From Desulfobacteraceae bacterium (lineage in GTDB: Bacteria; Desulfobacterota; Desulfobacteria; Desulfobacterales; Desulfosarcinaceae), in the NCBI GenBank assembly GCA_013003715.1, contig JABDIN010000087.1, positions 1-59,609 of the forward strand: a stretch of 59,609 nt of DNA, read 5' to 3'. Within the stretch, counting starts at the first letter, position 1; the number at the start of each line of letters is the position of its first letter. Positions 9,525-19,146 of the stretch are shown here, one piece after another. The position numbers and the translations under genes were made by a program. The notes under the pieces are model-generated. The model was given only the letters and a program-made list of their open reading frames with translations. It was not told the origin of the DNA and searched no databases.

Positions 9525-10004
9525 TCAGAGAAACCGCTTGTCTGATTTCCTTTTTTTTACCTTTCCTTTCTGTTTTTCCAGCCACCCCGTGCGCGCTTCA
9601 GCTTGCCCGTCAAACTCGGGGACATACGGCTTGATGTCAATCAATGGTGTCCCGTCCATGACATCAATATTTTTAATGGTCAGTACGTTCTCTTCTATTT
9701 TGCTGAGTTGAACAATCGACAGGCCGATGGGATTCGGCCGTGACGGTGCCCGGGTTGCAAATACGCCGCGCATCTGGGTATCGAGAAAGGGGGTGACTGT
9801 CAGTCGGGTTGTTTTTGTTTGATGAAAAAAATAAAGCAGAATGATGTGAGAAAAACCTTCCAAATCTTTCAACCCCTCCACATATTCGGGTTCGATTTCG
9901 ATGGTTCCCTCCACTCCGGAGGCCCCCGTTGGCTGGATAGGCATATTTTCCCTATCTTTAAAAGGACTGTGGATGGTTCCAATTGAATTGAATGAAATTT
10001 TCAT
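9525..10004 (-). CDS. trmO: tRNA m6t6A37 methyltransferase TrmO-like
   Basis: TsaA/TrmO-family SAM-dependent methyltransferase, which methylates N6-threonylcarbamoyl-adenosine 37 in tRNA. The 159 residues show an N-terminal beta-barrel-type start (FNSIGTIHSPFKDR), the central DLEGFSHIILLYFFH, the diagnostic RAPSRPNPIGLSIVQL motif and DGTPLIDIKPYVPEFD. The C-terminal domain present in E. coli TrmO is absent, as in many short homologues. It faces leuD convergently with 139 bp between. Distant short homologues can have other substrates, so the tRNA role is likely rather than certain. Confidence 0.88.
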   Translation of the reverse strand: MKISFNSIGTIHSPFKDRENMPIQPTGASGVEGTIEIEPEYVEGLKDLEGFSHIILLYFFHQTKTTRLTVTPFLDTQMRGVFATRAPSRPNPIGLSIVQLSKIEENVLTIKNIDVMDGTPLIDIKPYVPEFDGQAEARTGWLEKQKGKVKKRKSDKRFL

Positions 10005-10434
10005 CTTTCCTCAGAATTTGTCGGTATTGTGAAACCGCGGCTGTTGAAATTGCCAGATGATGCACCCGTGCGCCGACACAAAAATCATGCTTTATAAATA
10101 ATTTTCACCTAAAGGCGTGCCGGAGGCTTCCATTTGCTGCGTTATTAAGGGTTTGCGGTAAAATGATCACCACACTTTTGTTCCAGAAGATAAGGGGCTT
10201 CACCCTTAATGCCTTGTTGGAGCGAAGCGTAAATCCCGCCGCCGGGGCATATGAAAGCCTCCAACACGTGCAAAATTCAGGTAGTAGTAAAATGATATCA
10301 GCCTGCATTTCGCCACGCCCCAGGCTAATTAAGCCAAAATTTGGTTAAAACGTATAAAGCAAAACTCAAGATGTCAAACCGTTAGAGAAATTTTTTGGGT
10401 TGACATTATAGTGTTTAGATACTAAAAACTGTAT
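10005..10434. other. Intergenic region with inverted-repeat element and MarR promoter
   Basis: No gene is supported here. An interrupted inverted repeat lies inside: GGAGGCTTCCAT (10122-10133) pairs with ATGAAAGCCTCC (10251-10262), and the inner arms ATTAAGGG (10144-10151) pair with CCCTTAAT (10203-10210). It looks like a small palindromic repeat element. The last 40 bases hold the promoter and operator of the following MarR gene. Confidence 0.5.
10400..10434 (+). promoter_or_regulatory. marR-type promoter with operator palindrome
   Basis: TTGACA (10400-10405) is followed 17 bp later by TAAAAA (10423-10428). The dyad TTTAG-ATA-CTAAA (10414-10426) lies between and over the -10 box, as expected for a MarR autorepression site. 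With this promoter transcription would begin at or beside the ATG at 10435. No Shine-Dalgarno precedes the ATG, so a leaderless message is possible. Confidence 0.5.
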
Positions 10435-10896
10435 ATGGAAATACAGCATGCGGCTCTAATCACTCAGATATTCGGTTTTATCCATAAGATTCTTTTTATT
10501 GAAAAGAAGAACAAATTTCAGTTTGACGGCGTTAAATTGTACCCGTCGGAGATTCATCTGATTCTATTCATCCATCAGGATCAGGATACGAACGCAACGC
10601 GTATGGCGGAACGGCTTGGCCTTACCAAGGGGGCAATCTCACAAACGCTGTCCCGCCTCGAAAAAAAAGGGATTCTCCGGAAAACCAAAGATCCGTTCAA
10701 TAAAAACGAACTCACCATCGAGTTTACACCATTGGGCAAATCCGCTCTTGAGCACTATCTGAATTTGTCGGCTGAGCTTCACCGGCAGTATGATCAGTAT
10801 CTGTCGACACTTACTGAAACGGAAAGGACGACGATCAGGGGATTTTTATCGCATGCCGAACTCATAATGGACCGGATTGCGGAAAAAGTGCGGTAA
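10435..10896 (+). CDS. MarR-family transcriptional regulator
   Basis: A 153-residue winged-helix regulator. The wHTH reads ATRMAERLGLTKGAISQTLSRLEKKGILRK (about residues 55-84), followed by the wing FNKNELTIEFTPLG and a C-terminal dimerisation helix. The first helices (residues 1-30) are longer than average and hydrophobic. It lies 248 bp upstream of an RND/MMPL exporter in the same direction. MarR proteins often control an adjacent efflux gene, so local control is a reasonable inference. The ligand is unknown. Confidence 0.9.
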   Translation: MEIQHAALITQIFGFIHKILFIEKKNKFQFDGVKLYPSEIHLILFIHQDQDTNATRMAERLGLTKGAISQTLSRLEKKGILRKTKDPFNKNELTIEFTPLGKSALEHYLNLSAELHRQYDQYLSTLTETERTTIRGFLSHAELIMDRIAEKVR

Positions 10897-11144
10897 ATTT
10901 TTTTGCTTCCAGTGTTCAGTATGTAAACACTGCACCGCCAATTACCACCGGCATTGATGCCGATGTCGATGTCGTTCCACTGAGAAATGATGGTCTTTTA
11001 ATTGTCACTCCGGCGGTGATCGTTAGCCGGAATAAACCGGATACCGGTTGCGCAGGAATGATGTCACGGATTTTTACCCGAATCGTTTTGGGGTAGGTCA
11101 GGGGCAGGCGAGGAGCGGAATAACCGGACCAGGGAGAAAATGTC

Positions 11145-13673
11145 ATGATGAAAATATTACGAGAACGCTTGGAGTCGGGATTTGGCCGCTTTTCTATTCA
11201 CGTGTTTGATCGTCCGTGGATCGTCATCGCAGGTATTGCTTTGTTCATGGCCTTTCTGGTAATTCAACTGCCACAGCTCACCTTTGATGTAACGCTTGAG
11301 GGGCAATTCCGGAAAGATGATACGACCTATGAGAACTATCTGAAATTCAAACAGCAATATGGAGATGACTCCACGATCCTGGTGGGGATAAGGTCGGAAA
11401 ACATTTTTTCAAAGCCTTTCCTGGAGAAACTTCGACGGTTTCACAATGATCTGGAAAAAGAGATGCCGTATCTGGATGAAATAACAAGTCTCATCAATGT
11501 GAACAATATTCGAGCCGAGGACGACCTGTTGATTGTACAGGATTTGATGAAAGAGTGGCCTCGAACCGAAGAACAGGTGAATAGGCTCAAAGCCATTGTC
11601 ATGCGTTATCCTGCATATCAGAACGTATTAATCTCCGATGACGGTTTTAATACCGCCATATACCTGATACCGGACGTTAGAACTGCTGATGAGACCGACG
11701 GGTTTTCATTCGATGATGAACCACCGGTCGAACAAGCTGTGCAGCAGTCATCATTGATCAGTCGAATCCTAAAGGTGTTGACGGTACAGGACAAGGCTGA
11801 ACATGAAAAAAAGGTGACCGAGGAGTTGACGCTGACCAATGAACAGCGTGCCGTGTTTGTCGGTAAGGTCAGAGAAGTCGCCGCGCGATATGATGCAGAA
11901 GATTTTTCAATCTTTATCACGGGCGGGCCGGCAATTTTAAACGACCATCTGGCGCAGGTGGAGCGTAATATGCCAAGGGGGATTCTGGGCTCGGTGATTG
12001 GAATTTTGATTCTGATCTACCTTATTTTCCGACGGTTGGTACCGGTCGTCCTGACGCTGCTGGTGGTGATGTTGAGTCTGCTGACCGTCTTCGGGGCTTC
12101 ATCTATACTCAATATCCCGATCAGAACCTCGACTCTTGTGTATCCGCCGATAATTATGGCCGCGGGTGTCTGTGATGCTATTCACCTGTTTACGATTTTT
12201 TTTCAGCAATTGAGAAAAGGTGCCGATAAAAAACAGGCGATTGCTCACGCCATGCGGCATTCCGGCCTGGCCATGCTGTTTACCAGCATAACGACGATGG
12301 GCGGATTTCTGGCATTTGCGTATTCGGAACTGGCCGGGATCGTCGAACTGGGCTTGTGTGCAGCCATCGGTGTAATGATGGCCCTGTTGTTAACCTATCT
12401 GCTGGTTCCCGCATTGCTGGCGCTGTTGCCGATATCCATAGGCACGAAAAACCGGTCGTTGGATGGCGTTACAGCGGGTTTCTGGAATAACAATATCAAA
12501 CGATTGTGCTTGTTTTCAGTAAAACGCCCCGGCTTAATCCTCAGCATCACGGCCGTAATTGCCGTTGTCGCTGTTGTGGGGGCGACCCGAATTACCATGT
12601 CTTTTGACATGTTGAGCTGGTTTCCGGATGGAGAAGTGGTTCAACAGGACACCTATCAGGCCGATGCAGCATTCAAGGGTGGCTCCGTACTGGAGGTGGT
12701 GGTGGACACCGGCCGGGAAAATGGATTGTTTGATCCGCAGGTGATGAATGCGCTTCAAACCGCCCAGGAGTTTACAAAAAGCCTGCGTAATGAAGTGGTG
12801 TGGGTGGGGAAGGCCACGTCCATTGTGGATACGCTGAAACAGATCAACAAAGTTCTGAACGAAGACCGTGCAGAATACTATTCAGTTCCCCAGGACAGCC
12901 GGCTGATTGCCCAGGAATTACTGCTGTTTGAGATGGATGGATTGGAAGATCTTGAGGATCTGGTGGATAGTCGCTTCTCGCAGGCGCGGCTGACCTTGAA
13001 GGTCCCCTCGGTTGACGGTGCGGAATTTGCGCCCTTTCGCGATAACATAAATCGTGAGTTCTCTCGAATTTTTGTTGGCAAGGCTGAAATATATCTCACC
13101 GGTGCAGTCGACCTGTTCGTGCAGTCCGTTTGGGGGTTAATGAACAGCATGACCTCCAGCTATATGCTGGCCGCCATGGTGATCACGCTCCTGCTGTTGT
13201 TGCTCACCGGAAGTCTGCGAACCGGTCTGGCCGGAATGATCCCTAATTTTTTTCCGGTGCTGGTGGTATTGGGCATGATGGGGTACGCCGGTATTCCCAT
13301 CTCCATTTTCACGGTGCTGCTGGGCGGGATTGCGCTTGGGCTGGCAGTGGATGATACCGTTCATTTCCTGCACAATTTCCGGCGCAATTTCGACCGCAAT
13401 CGAAATGTGGCTGCCAGTGTGGCTGAAACCATTGAAAGCACCGGGCGGGCATTGTTATTCACGACCATGAGTCTGTCCATCGGTTTTCTGGCGTTCCTGA
13501 CGGCGGATATGAACGTATTGCGCTCCTTTGGCATGCTCACCGGCTTGACCATGGTGATCGCCCTGCTGTCGGATTTAACAATCATTCCGGCGCTGATGTC
13601 GCTGTTGTACCGTGTGCAGGAACAACCGGCCGTCCCCCGGACAATCGGTCGTCCGCAAGCGGAAGTGTCCTGA
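11145..13673 (+). CDS. RND/MMPL-family exporter
   Basis: An 842-residue inner-membrane transporter of the MMPL/hydrophobe-exporter branch of RND. It has the expected tandem organisation: TM1 near residues 28-46, a large periplasmic loop (~47-270), five helices, then a second TM, a second loop (~490-660) and five more helices. Each half carries the family motif with charged residues in the fourth helix region (AAGVCDAIHLFTIFF and LGLAVDDTVHFLHNF). These are the proton-relay positions. No membrane-fusion or outer-membrane partner is adjacent, which fits lipid or hydrophobe export rather than tripartite drug efflux. An overlapping ATG pair opens the gene after GGGAGAAA. The MarR gene upstream may regulate it. 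Confidence 0.9.
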   Translation: MMKILRERLESGFGRFSIHVFDRPWIVIAGIALFMAFLVIQLPQLTFDVTLEGQFRKDDTTYENYLKFKQQYGDDSTILVGIRSENIFSKPFLEKLRRFHNDLEKEMPYLDEITSLINVNNIRAEDDLLIVQDLMKEWPRTEEQVNRLKAIVMRYPAYQNVLISDDGFNTAIYLIPDVRTADETDGFSFDDEPPVEQAVQQSSLISRILKVLTVQDKAEHEKKVTEELTLTNEQRAVFVGKVREVAARYDAEDFSIFITGGPAILNDHLAQVERNMPRGILGSVIGILILIYLIFRRLVPVVLTLLVVMLSLLTVFGASSILNIPIRTSTLVYPPIIMAAGVCDAIHLFTIFFQQLRKGADKKQAIAHAMRHSGLAMLFTSITTMGGFLAFAYSELAGIVELGLCAAIGVMMALLLTYLLVPALLALLPISIGTKNRSLDGVTAGFWNNNIKRLCLFSVKRPGLILSITAVIAVVAVVGATRITMSFDMLSWFPDGEVVQQDTYQADAAFKGGSVLEVVVDTGRENGLFDPQVMNALQTAQEFTKSLRNEVVWVGKATSIVDTLKQINKVLNEDRAEYYSVPQDSRLIAQELLLFEMDGLEDLEDLVDSRFSQARLTLKVPSVDGAEFAPFRDNINREFSRIFVGKAEIYLTGAVDLFVQSVWGLMNSMTSSYMLAAMVITLLLLLLTGSLRTGLAGMIPNFFPVLVVLGMMGYAGIPISIFTVLLGGIALGLAVDDTVHFLHNFRRNFDRNRNVAASVAETIESTGRALLFTTMSLSIGFLAFLTADMNVLRSFGMLTGLTMVIALLSDLTIIPALMSLLYRVQEQPAVPRTIGRPQAEVS

Positions 13674-14020
13674 TATCAGCCAGGACGTGACGGCCGGGGA
13701 AATGGTCGCGGCTGAGCAATGGTGTAAGTTTTCCGTAAGCCGGTTCTTCTGATTATTGGGTTTTTGGTGACCTCCCAAAAAGACCCTCGTGCCTGTCCCA
13801 TGGGCAGACACAGGGGGCCGCACCCCGCAATGAATAGTGTCGCACGGCAACATCCCCGTCACAACAGTGCCTCTTTTGTTGGTACCCCAAATCAGACAGC
13901 GTAAAATCCTCCATTTGACTTTTACAATCATTCATTCGACATTATCCTATCCGTCGTCGGCAGGTAATTGCCTGAATCTTGACGGATTCAGACTGCACCC
14001 CAACAACAAGGAGGCGCTCA
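13674..14020. other. Intergenic stretch, nothing recognised
   Basis: Open frames here are short and lack family resemblance. A good Shine-Dalgarno (AAGGAGG, 14008-14014) at the end belongs to the tautomerase gene. Confidence 0.4.
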
Positions 14021-14365
14021 ATGCCCTATTTTTCCATCGAAACCAACAAGGTCATGACCAATGATGAAAGAGATGTATTGGCACAGCAAACCTCACATTT
14101 CATCGCTGATCTCCTCGGCAAACCCGAGCAATATGTCATGATCGCCATAAAACCCGGTACGTCCATGTCATTTGGCGGTGATTTGAAACCCGCCGCTTTT
14201 GTCGAGCTTAAAAGCATAGGCCTGCCAGTAGATCGGTGTAGCGATTTCGCCTGGAGCATCAGCAATTACCTCCAGGAACACCTCGGGATCGTTGAAGATC
14301 GTGTTTTTATCGATTTCAAAGATCTCCAGCGTAACCTGTTCGCATGGAACGGGAAAACCTTTTGA
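14021..14365 (+). CDS. MIF-like tautomerase
   Basis: Small tautomerase-superfamily protein of 114 residues, the size of macrophage migration inhibitory factor (phenylpyruvate/dopachrome tautomerase type). I chose the ATG at 14021 because AAGGAGG sits 6 bp upstream and the protein then begins Met-Pro. The catalytic base of this family is the N-terminal proline exposed after Met removal. The lysine of MIAIKPG corresponds to the conserved Lys32 region. The motif VEDRVFIDF and the C-terminal NLFAWNGKTF match the MIF trimer end. The natural substrate in bacteria is unknown. It stands alone. Confidence 0.88.
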   Translation: MPYFSIETNKVMTNDERDVLAQQTSHFIADLLGKPEQYVMIAIKPGTSMSFGGDLKPAAFVELKSIGLPVDRCSDFAWSISNYLQEHLGIVEDRVFIDFKDLQRNLFAWNGKTF

Positions 14366-14479
14366 ACGATTGAGATATCTCCAGTCATGACCGGTCGGAC
14401 CGAATCGACACCGAACGGGTAAGGAATGCATAGCTTCCGTAAAACATAATATCAATCCCTGATAGGGCTCTCAGAGACA

Positions 14480-17089
14480 ATGACAGTGACAGCGCGAAAA
14501 CTCACACAAATATCTCAATACCTAACAGTGATCCTCATTTTGCTCTCCTCCGGAACAGCCCACGCGCTGGAAATGATCGAAACGGATCGTATCTATTTCT
14601 ATTTCCCCAAAGCACAGGCGCCCCTGGCAACCCGGCTGGCCGGGGCGTGTCCCTCTATGGTGGCGTTTCTTGGCGAACGCGGACTGACCGTCAGTACACC
14701 CTTGCATATTATCCTGGATGATGATCTGGACAGGGCCCAGGTGCAGGTGAACATGATTCCCCACCGGGAAATTCGCATCCCTCTGCGGGCACCGGGGGTG
14801 CTGGAGGACGGGTTCATGCAAGACGATCCATGGTCCTATTTTCTGTTCATGGGCCTGAGCATTCAGGGCATCTACGCCGAACGGTCAGGCATCCCCGGAG
14901 GCCTGCATCATGTCTTCGGCGAAATCATGTCACCCAATATCATCCTGCCGGACTGGATAGTTGACGGCACCAGTCATCTGCTACACGAACAGTACACCCG
15001 ACTCCCGAATTCATCTCAGTTCTACCACGAGATATTTAATACCACCATCATTCCCAACCTGGACCGGGTGAGCAATCATCCCGAAATCTGGCCCGGCCGG
15101 CAGACATACCGGATCTATGGACGTCCCTTTGTTCGCTGGATATCGGAGCGGTACGGTTGGGATAACATCCTTTTGTTTTTGCAATTGCACGGGAAGGGCA
15201 TCGTTCCCATCGAGATTGAGACCAAGGTCGGAAACGCCTTCGGTAAAAGCACCAACCAACTGTGGCAGGAGTTCAAGACGGACCGCGCGAGGCCGGAAAC
15301 CGCAGGAATCATGGGACTTCCTATCATCGGCTACTGGCATCAGCCCTTTGTTTATTGGAACGATGCCGGTCTTTATCCCGGGCTCGAGAAAAACGGCATT
15401 CGCGGACGCTATGGCGTTGTGGATCCGGATGGCTGGGTGTGGCTAAGTCAATTTGAGGAGGGGACGGCAAGGGTGAAACGTCAACTGCGGGACACGGTTC
15501 GCACTCTCCCGCGCAAGCACGTCTGGGATCCGGGACCCGGTGGTGTTGCTGTTACCCGAAGGGGGCATCGGCCTTATTTGATGATAAATCTATTTGACCA
15601 TGTTGACCGTGTCGGCAAAGCCAATGTCCACAATGGGGATGAGGACAACCCCGATTTGATCGCTGCCCCCCCGGAAGTGATTCAGCTTTCCGGACCGGTG
15701 CGGGATCCTGCCGGACGTATCGCTGTTTCCGGAAACTCCGGCGGCAACTGGGATATCTGGCTCTATGACGGGGAATGGAAGCGCCTCACAACATCGGCCA
15801 GCGTGGAGATGGACCCGTGGTTCGCAGACGGCAGACTCTTATTCGCATCCAACTTCTCCGGCCGCTTTCAGATACATACCGCCGGCATGCGGCAGTTGAC
15901 CCATTCGTCCACAACAGCGATATTGCCCCGGGGGAACATCTACCTGGAATTGAGAGCCGGCGGATGGACACCCAGAACACTGCCCATTGAAGATACACGC
16001 CCCGGTATAATGCCGGGATTGTTTCCGCTGCAAGCGCCGGTACTGCAGGGAATTCCGCCATCAGGCGCTGAGACAATCCGGTCCGCACCGGCAGAAACCG
16101 CTGGTCAGACCGTGCCCAGACCCTATTCGGCCCTGAAAAGCCTTTGGCCGAACTTCATCGCACCGGACCTTTATGTCAATGACGACAGCTTCCAGGTGGG
16201 CCTGGCGACCAGGGCCGAGGATGTGACCGGCGAATTCACCTGGGATGGCGGATTCCGGTATGATGTGATTGAAGATTATTACTCATGGCGGCTGGGCGGA
16301 AAAGCCCATGCCTTTGGTGTGCGGGTGGCCCGGTACCCCTTCGGCTATACCACGGAACGCGACCAACAAGTGGATGAAAGCCGGCACGACATCAAAGTTG
16401 CCTGGAGCCTTCCCCAACTTGGAGATTTCGGCATATCCGTCAACTGGCGGCATTACGTGGACGAACAGGATCCGGATAAAACCGCCGATGAGGAGTACTG
16501 GGGGGCCCTGGAGACCCGTCAGGCCTTCGGTAATCTCAGTGCCCGGCTGACAGCGGATATTTTTACCGACAACAGCCAATCCCTTTACGGACAGGCGAAT
16601 TACTGGCTCGGTCAGTCGATTACCACCGTATTTCAGCTCGGGGCCGGCAAAACATGGGGAGAACTCGAACCCGGCCACAATACCTTTCGCATCGGCGGAA
16701 ACGCCGGAGAAGGATTTTTCACCCAGCGCCCCAACCGCCTGTTCCCCATACGGGGTTTTGATGCCAATGTCCTTGATGCCGGGCTTGCCGGTTCCGGCAG
16801 CATCGAGACTTTCTGGCCACTCGCCCGGCTCCAGGCCGGATACGGAACCCTGCCCCTGTTTTTCCACAACATCAAGCTCGGCACCTTCGTGGATGCCGGG
16901 TTTGCCGACGGGAATCCAACCGGAGACGACCTCCTGGTCAGCGCCGGTCTGGAATTGATCACCGGCATGGAGTTCGCCTGGGGATACATGGCCAATTTCC
17001 GACTGGGGGTGGCCTGGCCCATCCATCAACCCGACGATCTCGACCAGCAGGGCCCGGTTTTGCTCCTGCAAATCGGTAAACCGCTGTAA
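14480..17089 (+). CDS. Outer-membrane protein: peptidase-like, propeller-like and beta-barrel modules
   Basis: An exported 869-residue protein with a signal peptide at ~1-30 (cleavage after THALE). Residues ~30-270 resemble the gluzincin/peptidase_MA type (PDWIVDGTSHLLHEQYT, FVRWISERYGWDNI). The zinc site is degenerate: LHHVFGEI stands where HExxH is expected. Residues ~300-500 carry WD40/TolB-like blade repeats (ISGPVRDPAGRIAVSGNSGGNWDIWLYD; DPWFADGRLLFAS). Residues ~570-869 are strongly amphipathic beta and end like an outer-membrane barrel, with LFPIRGFD and a terminal alternating strand. This suggests a surface or periplasm-facing anchor with a non-catalytic binding module. The function is unknown. 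Confidence 0.75.
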   Translation: MTVTARKLTQISQYLTVILILLSSGTAHALEMIETDRIYFYFPKAQAPLATRLAGACPSMVAFLGERGLTVSTPLHIILDDDLDRAQVQVNMIPHREIRIPLRAPGVLEDGFMQDDPWSYFLFMGLSIQGIYAERSGIPGGLHHVFGEIMSPNIILPDWIVDGTSHLLHEQYTRLPNSSQFYHEIFNTTIIPNLDRVSNHPEIWPGRQTYRIYGRPFVRWISERYGWDNILLFLQLHGKGIVPIEIETKVGNAFGKSTNQLWQEFKTDRARPETAGIMGLPIIGYWHQPFVYWNDAGLYPGLEKNGIRGRYGVVDPDGWVWLSQFEEGTARVKRQLRDTVRTLPRKHVWDPGPGGVAVTRRGHRPYLMINLFDHVDRVGKANVHNGDEDNPDLIAAPPEVIQLSGPVRDPAGRIAVSGNSGGNWDIWLYDGEWKRLTTSASVEMDPWFADGRLLFASNFSGRFQIHTAGMRQLTHSSTTAILPRGNIYLELRAGGWTPRTLPIEDTRPGIMPGLFPLQAPVLQGIPPSGAETIRSAPAETAGQTVPRPYSALKSLWPNFIAPDLYVNDDSFQVGLATRAEDVTGEFTWDGGFRYDVIEDYYSWRLGGKAHAFGVRVARYPFGYTTERDQQVDESRHDIKVAWSLPQLGDFGISVNWRHYVDEQDPDKTADEEYWGALETRQAFGNLSARLTADIFTDNSQSLYGQANYWLGQSITTVFQLGAGKTWGELEPGHNTFRIGGNAGEGFFTQRPNRLFPIRGFDANVLDAGLAGSGSIETFWPLARLQAGYGTLPLFFHNIKLGTFVDAGFADGNPTGDDLLVSAGLELITGMEFAWGYMANFRLGVAWPIHQPDDLDQQGPVLLLQIGKPL

Positions 17090-17169
17090 TCGGCAAAATG
17101 ACAGAACAGTCGAACAGAAGAACAGACGAATGACAGAAGATCATTAAGCCACGAACCAATTTCCAACCT

Positions 17170-17195
17170 GTAGGGGTGCCCCTTGTGGGTACCCG
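17170..17195. repeat. Hairpin repeat (GTAGGGGTGCCCC type)
   Basis: One copy of a short dispersed palindromic repeat. It pairs GTAGGGG.GCCCC with GGGTACCC. It lies directly before a copy of the CACGAA element. A second, inverted copy lies after that element at 17427-17455. Confidence 0.7.
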
Positions 17196-17247
17196 CATAG
17201 CTCTTCTTTAGCGTATTTCGTGGCAGAGAAAACAAAAAAGATCAACC

Positions 17248-17406
17248 AACCACGAACCACACGAAATACACGAACAGGACAAGGGATTTCTTACGCCTTC
17301 GGCTGGATTTGAATTTACCGGTATTATTTACCTCTGCGATCTTCTTCGGCGCAGCCGACCCAATCTTTTCAGTTCTTTTTTCGTGTGGTTCGTGTATTTC
17401 GTGGTT
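17248..17406. repeat. CACGAA dispersed element, copy 1
   Basis: A ~160-bp element with inverted arms. The left arm is three 9-mers, AACCACGAA, CCACACGAA and ATACACGAA. The right arm is the inverse of the same units in a different order. The middle contains GCCTTCGGC and TTCTTCGGCGCAGCCGACC, both able to form hairpins. The same layout recurs at six other places in the window, always between genes. Confidence 0.8.
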
Positions 17407-17540
17407 TAAAAGTTAAATAAGGACTGCCACAAGGGATTGCCCCTTCTGGGTACCCGAAAGACATCTGACAACCATCGTTTTATCTGCTATATTTACCCCA
17501 TTGTTCCAATTCCGTACCCAATCAATAGTTGGAAATACCC

Positions 17541-18104
17541 ATGCCAAGCCCCTGGAACCCGGAAACATACATCAAGGCCCTGAAATTCGCCGCCAACGCC
17601 CACAACGGACAGACCATACCGGGCACGGATTTGCCCTATGTGATCCATCCCACCATGGTGGCCATGGAAATCATCACCGCCCTCGGCCATGAGGAAGATC
17701 TCGACGGTGATCTCGCCGTCCAGTGCGCCCTGCTTCATGATGTCATCGAGGACACCGATATCACCTACGATGCCCTTGCCGCTGAATTCGACAGCGACGT
17801 GGCTGATGGTGTCCAGGCACTGACCAAAAACACCGCCCTCGGTTCCAAAAAGAATCAAATGACCGACAGCCTGAAACGGATCAAGCAACAGCCCCAAGAA
17901 ATCCAAATGGTCAAACTCGCCGACCGCATCACCAATCTCCAACCACCGCCTGGGTACTGGGATGCAGGGAAAATTGAGCGGTATCGGAAAGAGGCGGAAT
18001 TGATACTTGATGAACTTGGGGAGGCATGCACATATCTGGCGGATCGATTACGGCAAAAAATAATGGATTATACCAAAATCAGATTGTTTGGAAGATGGCG
18101 GTGA
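17541..18104 (+). CDS. MESH1-like HD-domain alarmone hydrolase
   Basis: Stand-alone HD hydrolase of the SpoT/MESH1 type, 187 residues, expected to remove pyrophosphate from (p)ppGpp with Mn2+. The motifs are AANAHNGQ near residue 20, YVIHPTMVAMEI and the metal-binding LLHDVIEDTDIT. KLADRITNL follows later (usual KLADRLHN). No synthetase, TGS or ACT domain is present. I chose the ATG at 17541, with GGA 7 bp upstream, over a TTG four codons earlier. No toxin or synthetase partner is adjacent. The NADPH-phosphatase activity known for MESH1 of animals is an alternative. Confidence 0.82.
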   Translation: MPSPWNPETYIKALKFAANAHNGQTIPGTDLPYVIHPTMVAMEIITALGHEEDLDGDLAVQCALLHDVIEDTDITYDALAAEFDSDVADGVQALTKNTALGSKKNQMTDSLKRIKQQPQEIQMVKLADRITNLQPPPGYWDAGKIERYRKEAELILDELGEACTYLADRLRQKIMDYTKIRLFGRWR

Positions 18105-18282
18105 TAATTACCGGACCAATCCACTCGGCGCGGAAATTAAATCTGTGCCTTGCAGACAAGGTGCTGGCAAGCACGGCATGATTAGGGTTGCGATAACGTC
18201 GGCATGTATGTAAAAATAGCCGAAAATCAGGATGTTAATATAAAGCCGCTTGATGTTTAATAAGACACCGAAGGGATAGTCT

Positions 18283-19146
18283 ATGCCGCTGACACCGGAA
18301 CAGGAAGCGCGTCAAAAAATAGATGATCTACTGGAAAAAGCCGGTTGGGCCCTTCAGGATGTCAAAACAGCCAATATTCATGGTTCCAGGGGCGTGGCCA
18401 TTCGTGAATTTCCGTTGGAACGGGGATTCGGCTTTGCAGACTACCTCCTTTATGTGGATGGCAAAGCAGCCGGTATTATCGAAGCCAAAAGAGAGGGTAC
18501 AACACTTTCCGGGGTGGAAATACAATCCGAAAAATATACCGAAGGACTGCCCGAATCGCTTCCGGCATGGTTTCGACCACTTTCCTTTCACTATCAATCC
18601 ACGGGTGTGGAAACCCGTTTTACCAATCGGCTGGACCCCGAGCCTCGGGCACGAAATCTGTTTGCCTTTCATAGACCTGAAACATTTGTCGAATTCCTGG
18701 AAACACCCGTTCAATCACAAAAAGGAAATGCCGGAGAACCAGATCCCTCTTACGGCCTGCCGCCCACGTTTCTGCATAGGGTGCGGCAGATGCCGCATCT
18801 TATCGAAAGTGGTCTGTGGCCGGTACAAATCACAGCCATTAAAAACCTCGAGCACTCCTTGTGCCAAAATCGTCCCCGTGCGTTGATCCAGATGGCCACG
18901 GGATCGGGCAAAACCTTCACCGCCATCAATTTTATTTACCGGTTGATCAAGTTTGCCGGTGCCCGGCGGGTGTTGTTCTTGGTGGATCGCGGGAATTTGG
19001 GCGACCAGACCTACAAGGAGTTTCAACAGTACGTGTCGCCCTATAACAATTTTAAATTTCCCGAAGAGTATATTGTTCAACGGCTCACATCCAACACCCT
19101 GGACAAAACCGCCCGGGTGATATCCGTCATGCTGAAGGTGTCCTAA
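18283..19146 (+). pseudogene. hsdR: Type I restriction enzyme HsdR, 5' fragment
   Basis: The first ~280 residues of a type I restriction motor subunit; full HsdR is usually 800-1100. The N-terminal nuclease domain is intact (FADYLLYVDGKAAGIIEAKREG, PD-(D/E)xK type). The helicase part stops soon after motif I (MATGSGKTF) and motif Ia (RVLFLVDRGNLGDQTYKEF). Homology ends near DKTARV (nt ~19115). The final ~10 residues are out-of-frame sequence of the hsdS fragment joined there, ending at a TAA. Translocation and cleavage cannot be carried out by this product. A Shine-Dalgarno-like GAAGGGA precedes the ATG. Confidence 0.9.

Noticed and set aside
10916-11146. Open frames on both strands between the MarR and exporter genes
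   Set aside because: Neither has a start with ribosome-binding site or recognisable motifs; left as intergenic sequence.
17248-17406. CACGAA repeats as a CRISPR array
   Set aside because: Units are 9 bp, imperfect and arranged as inverted arms without regular unique spacers; no cas gene is present.
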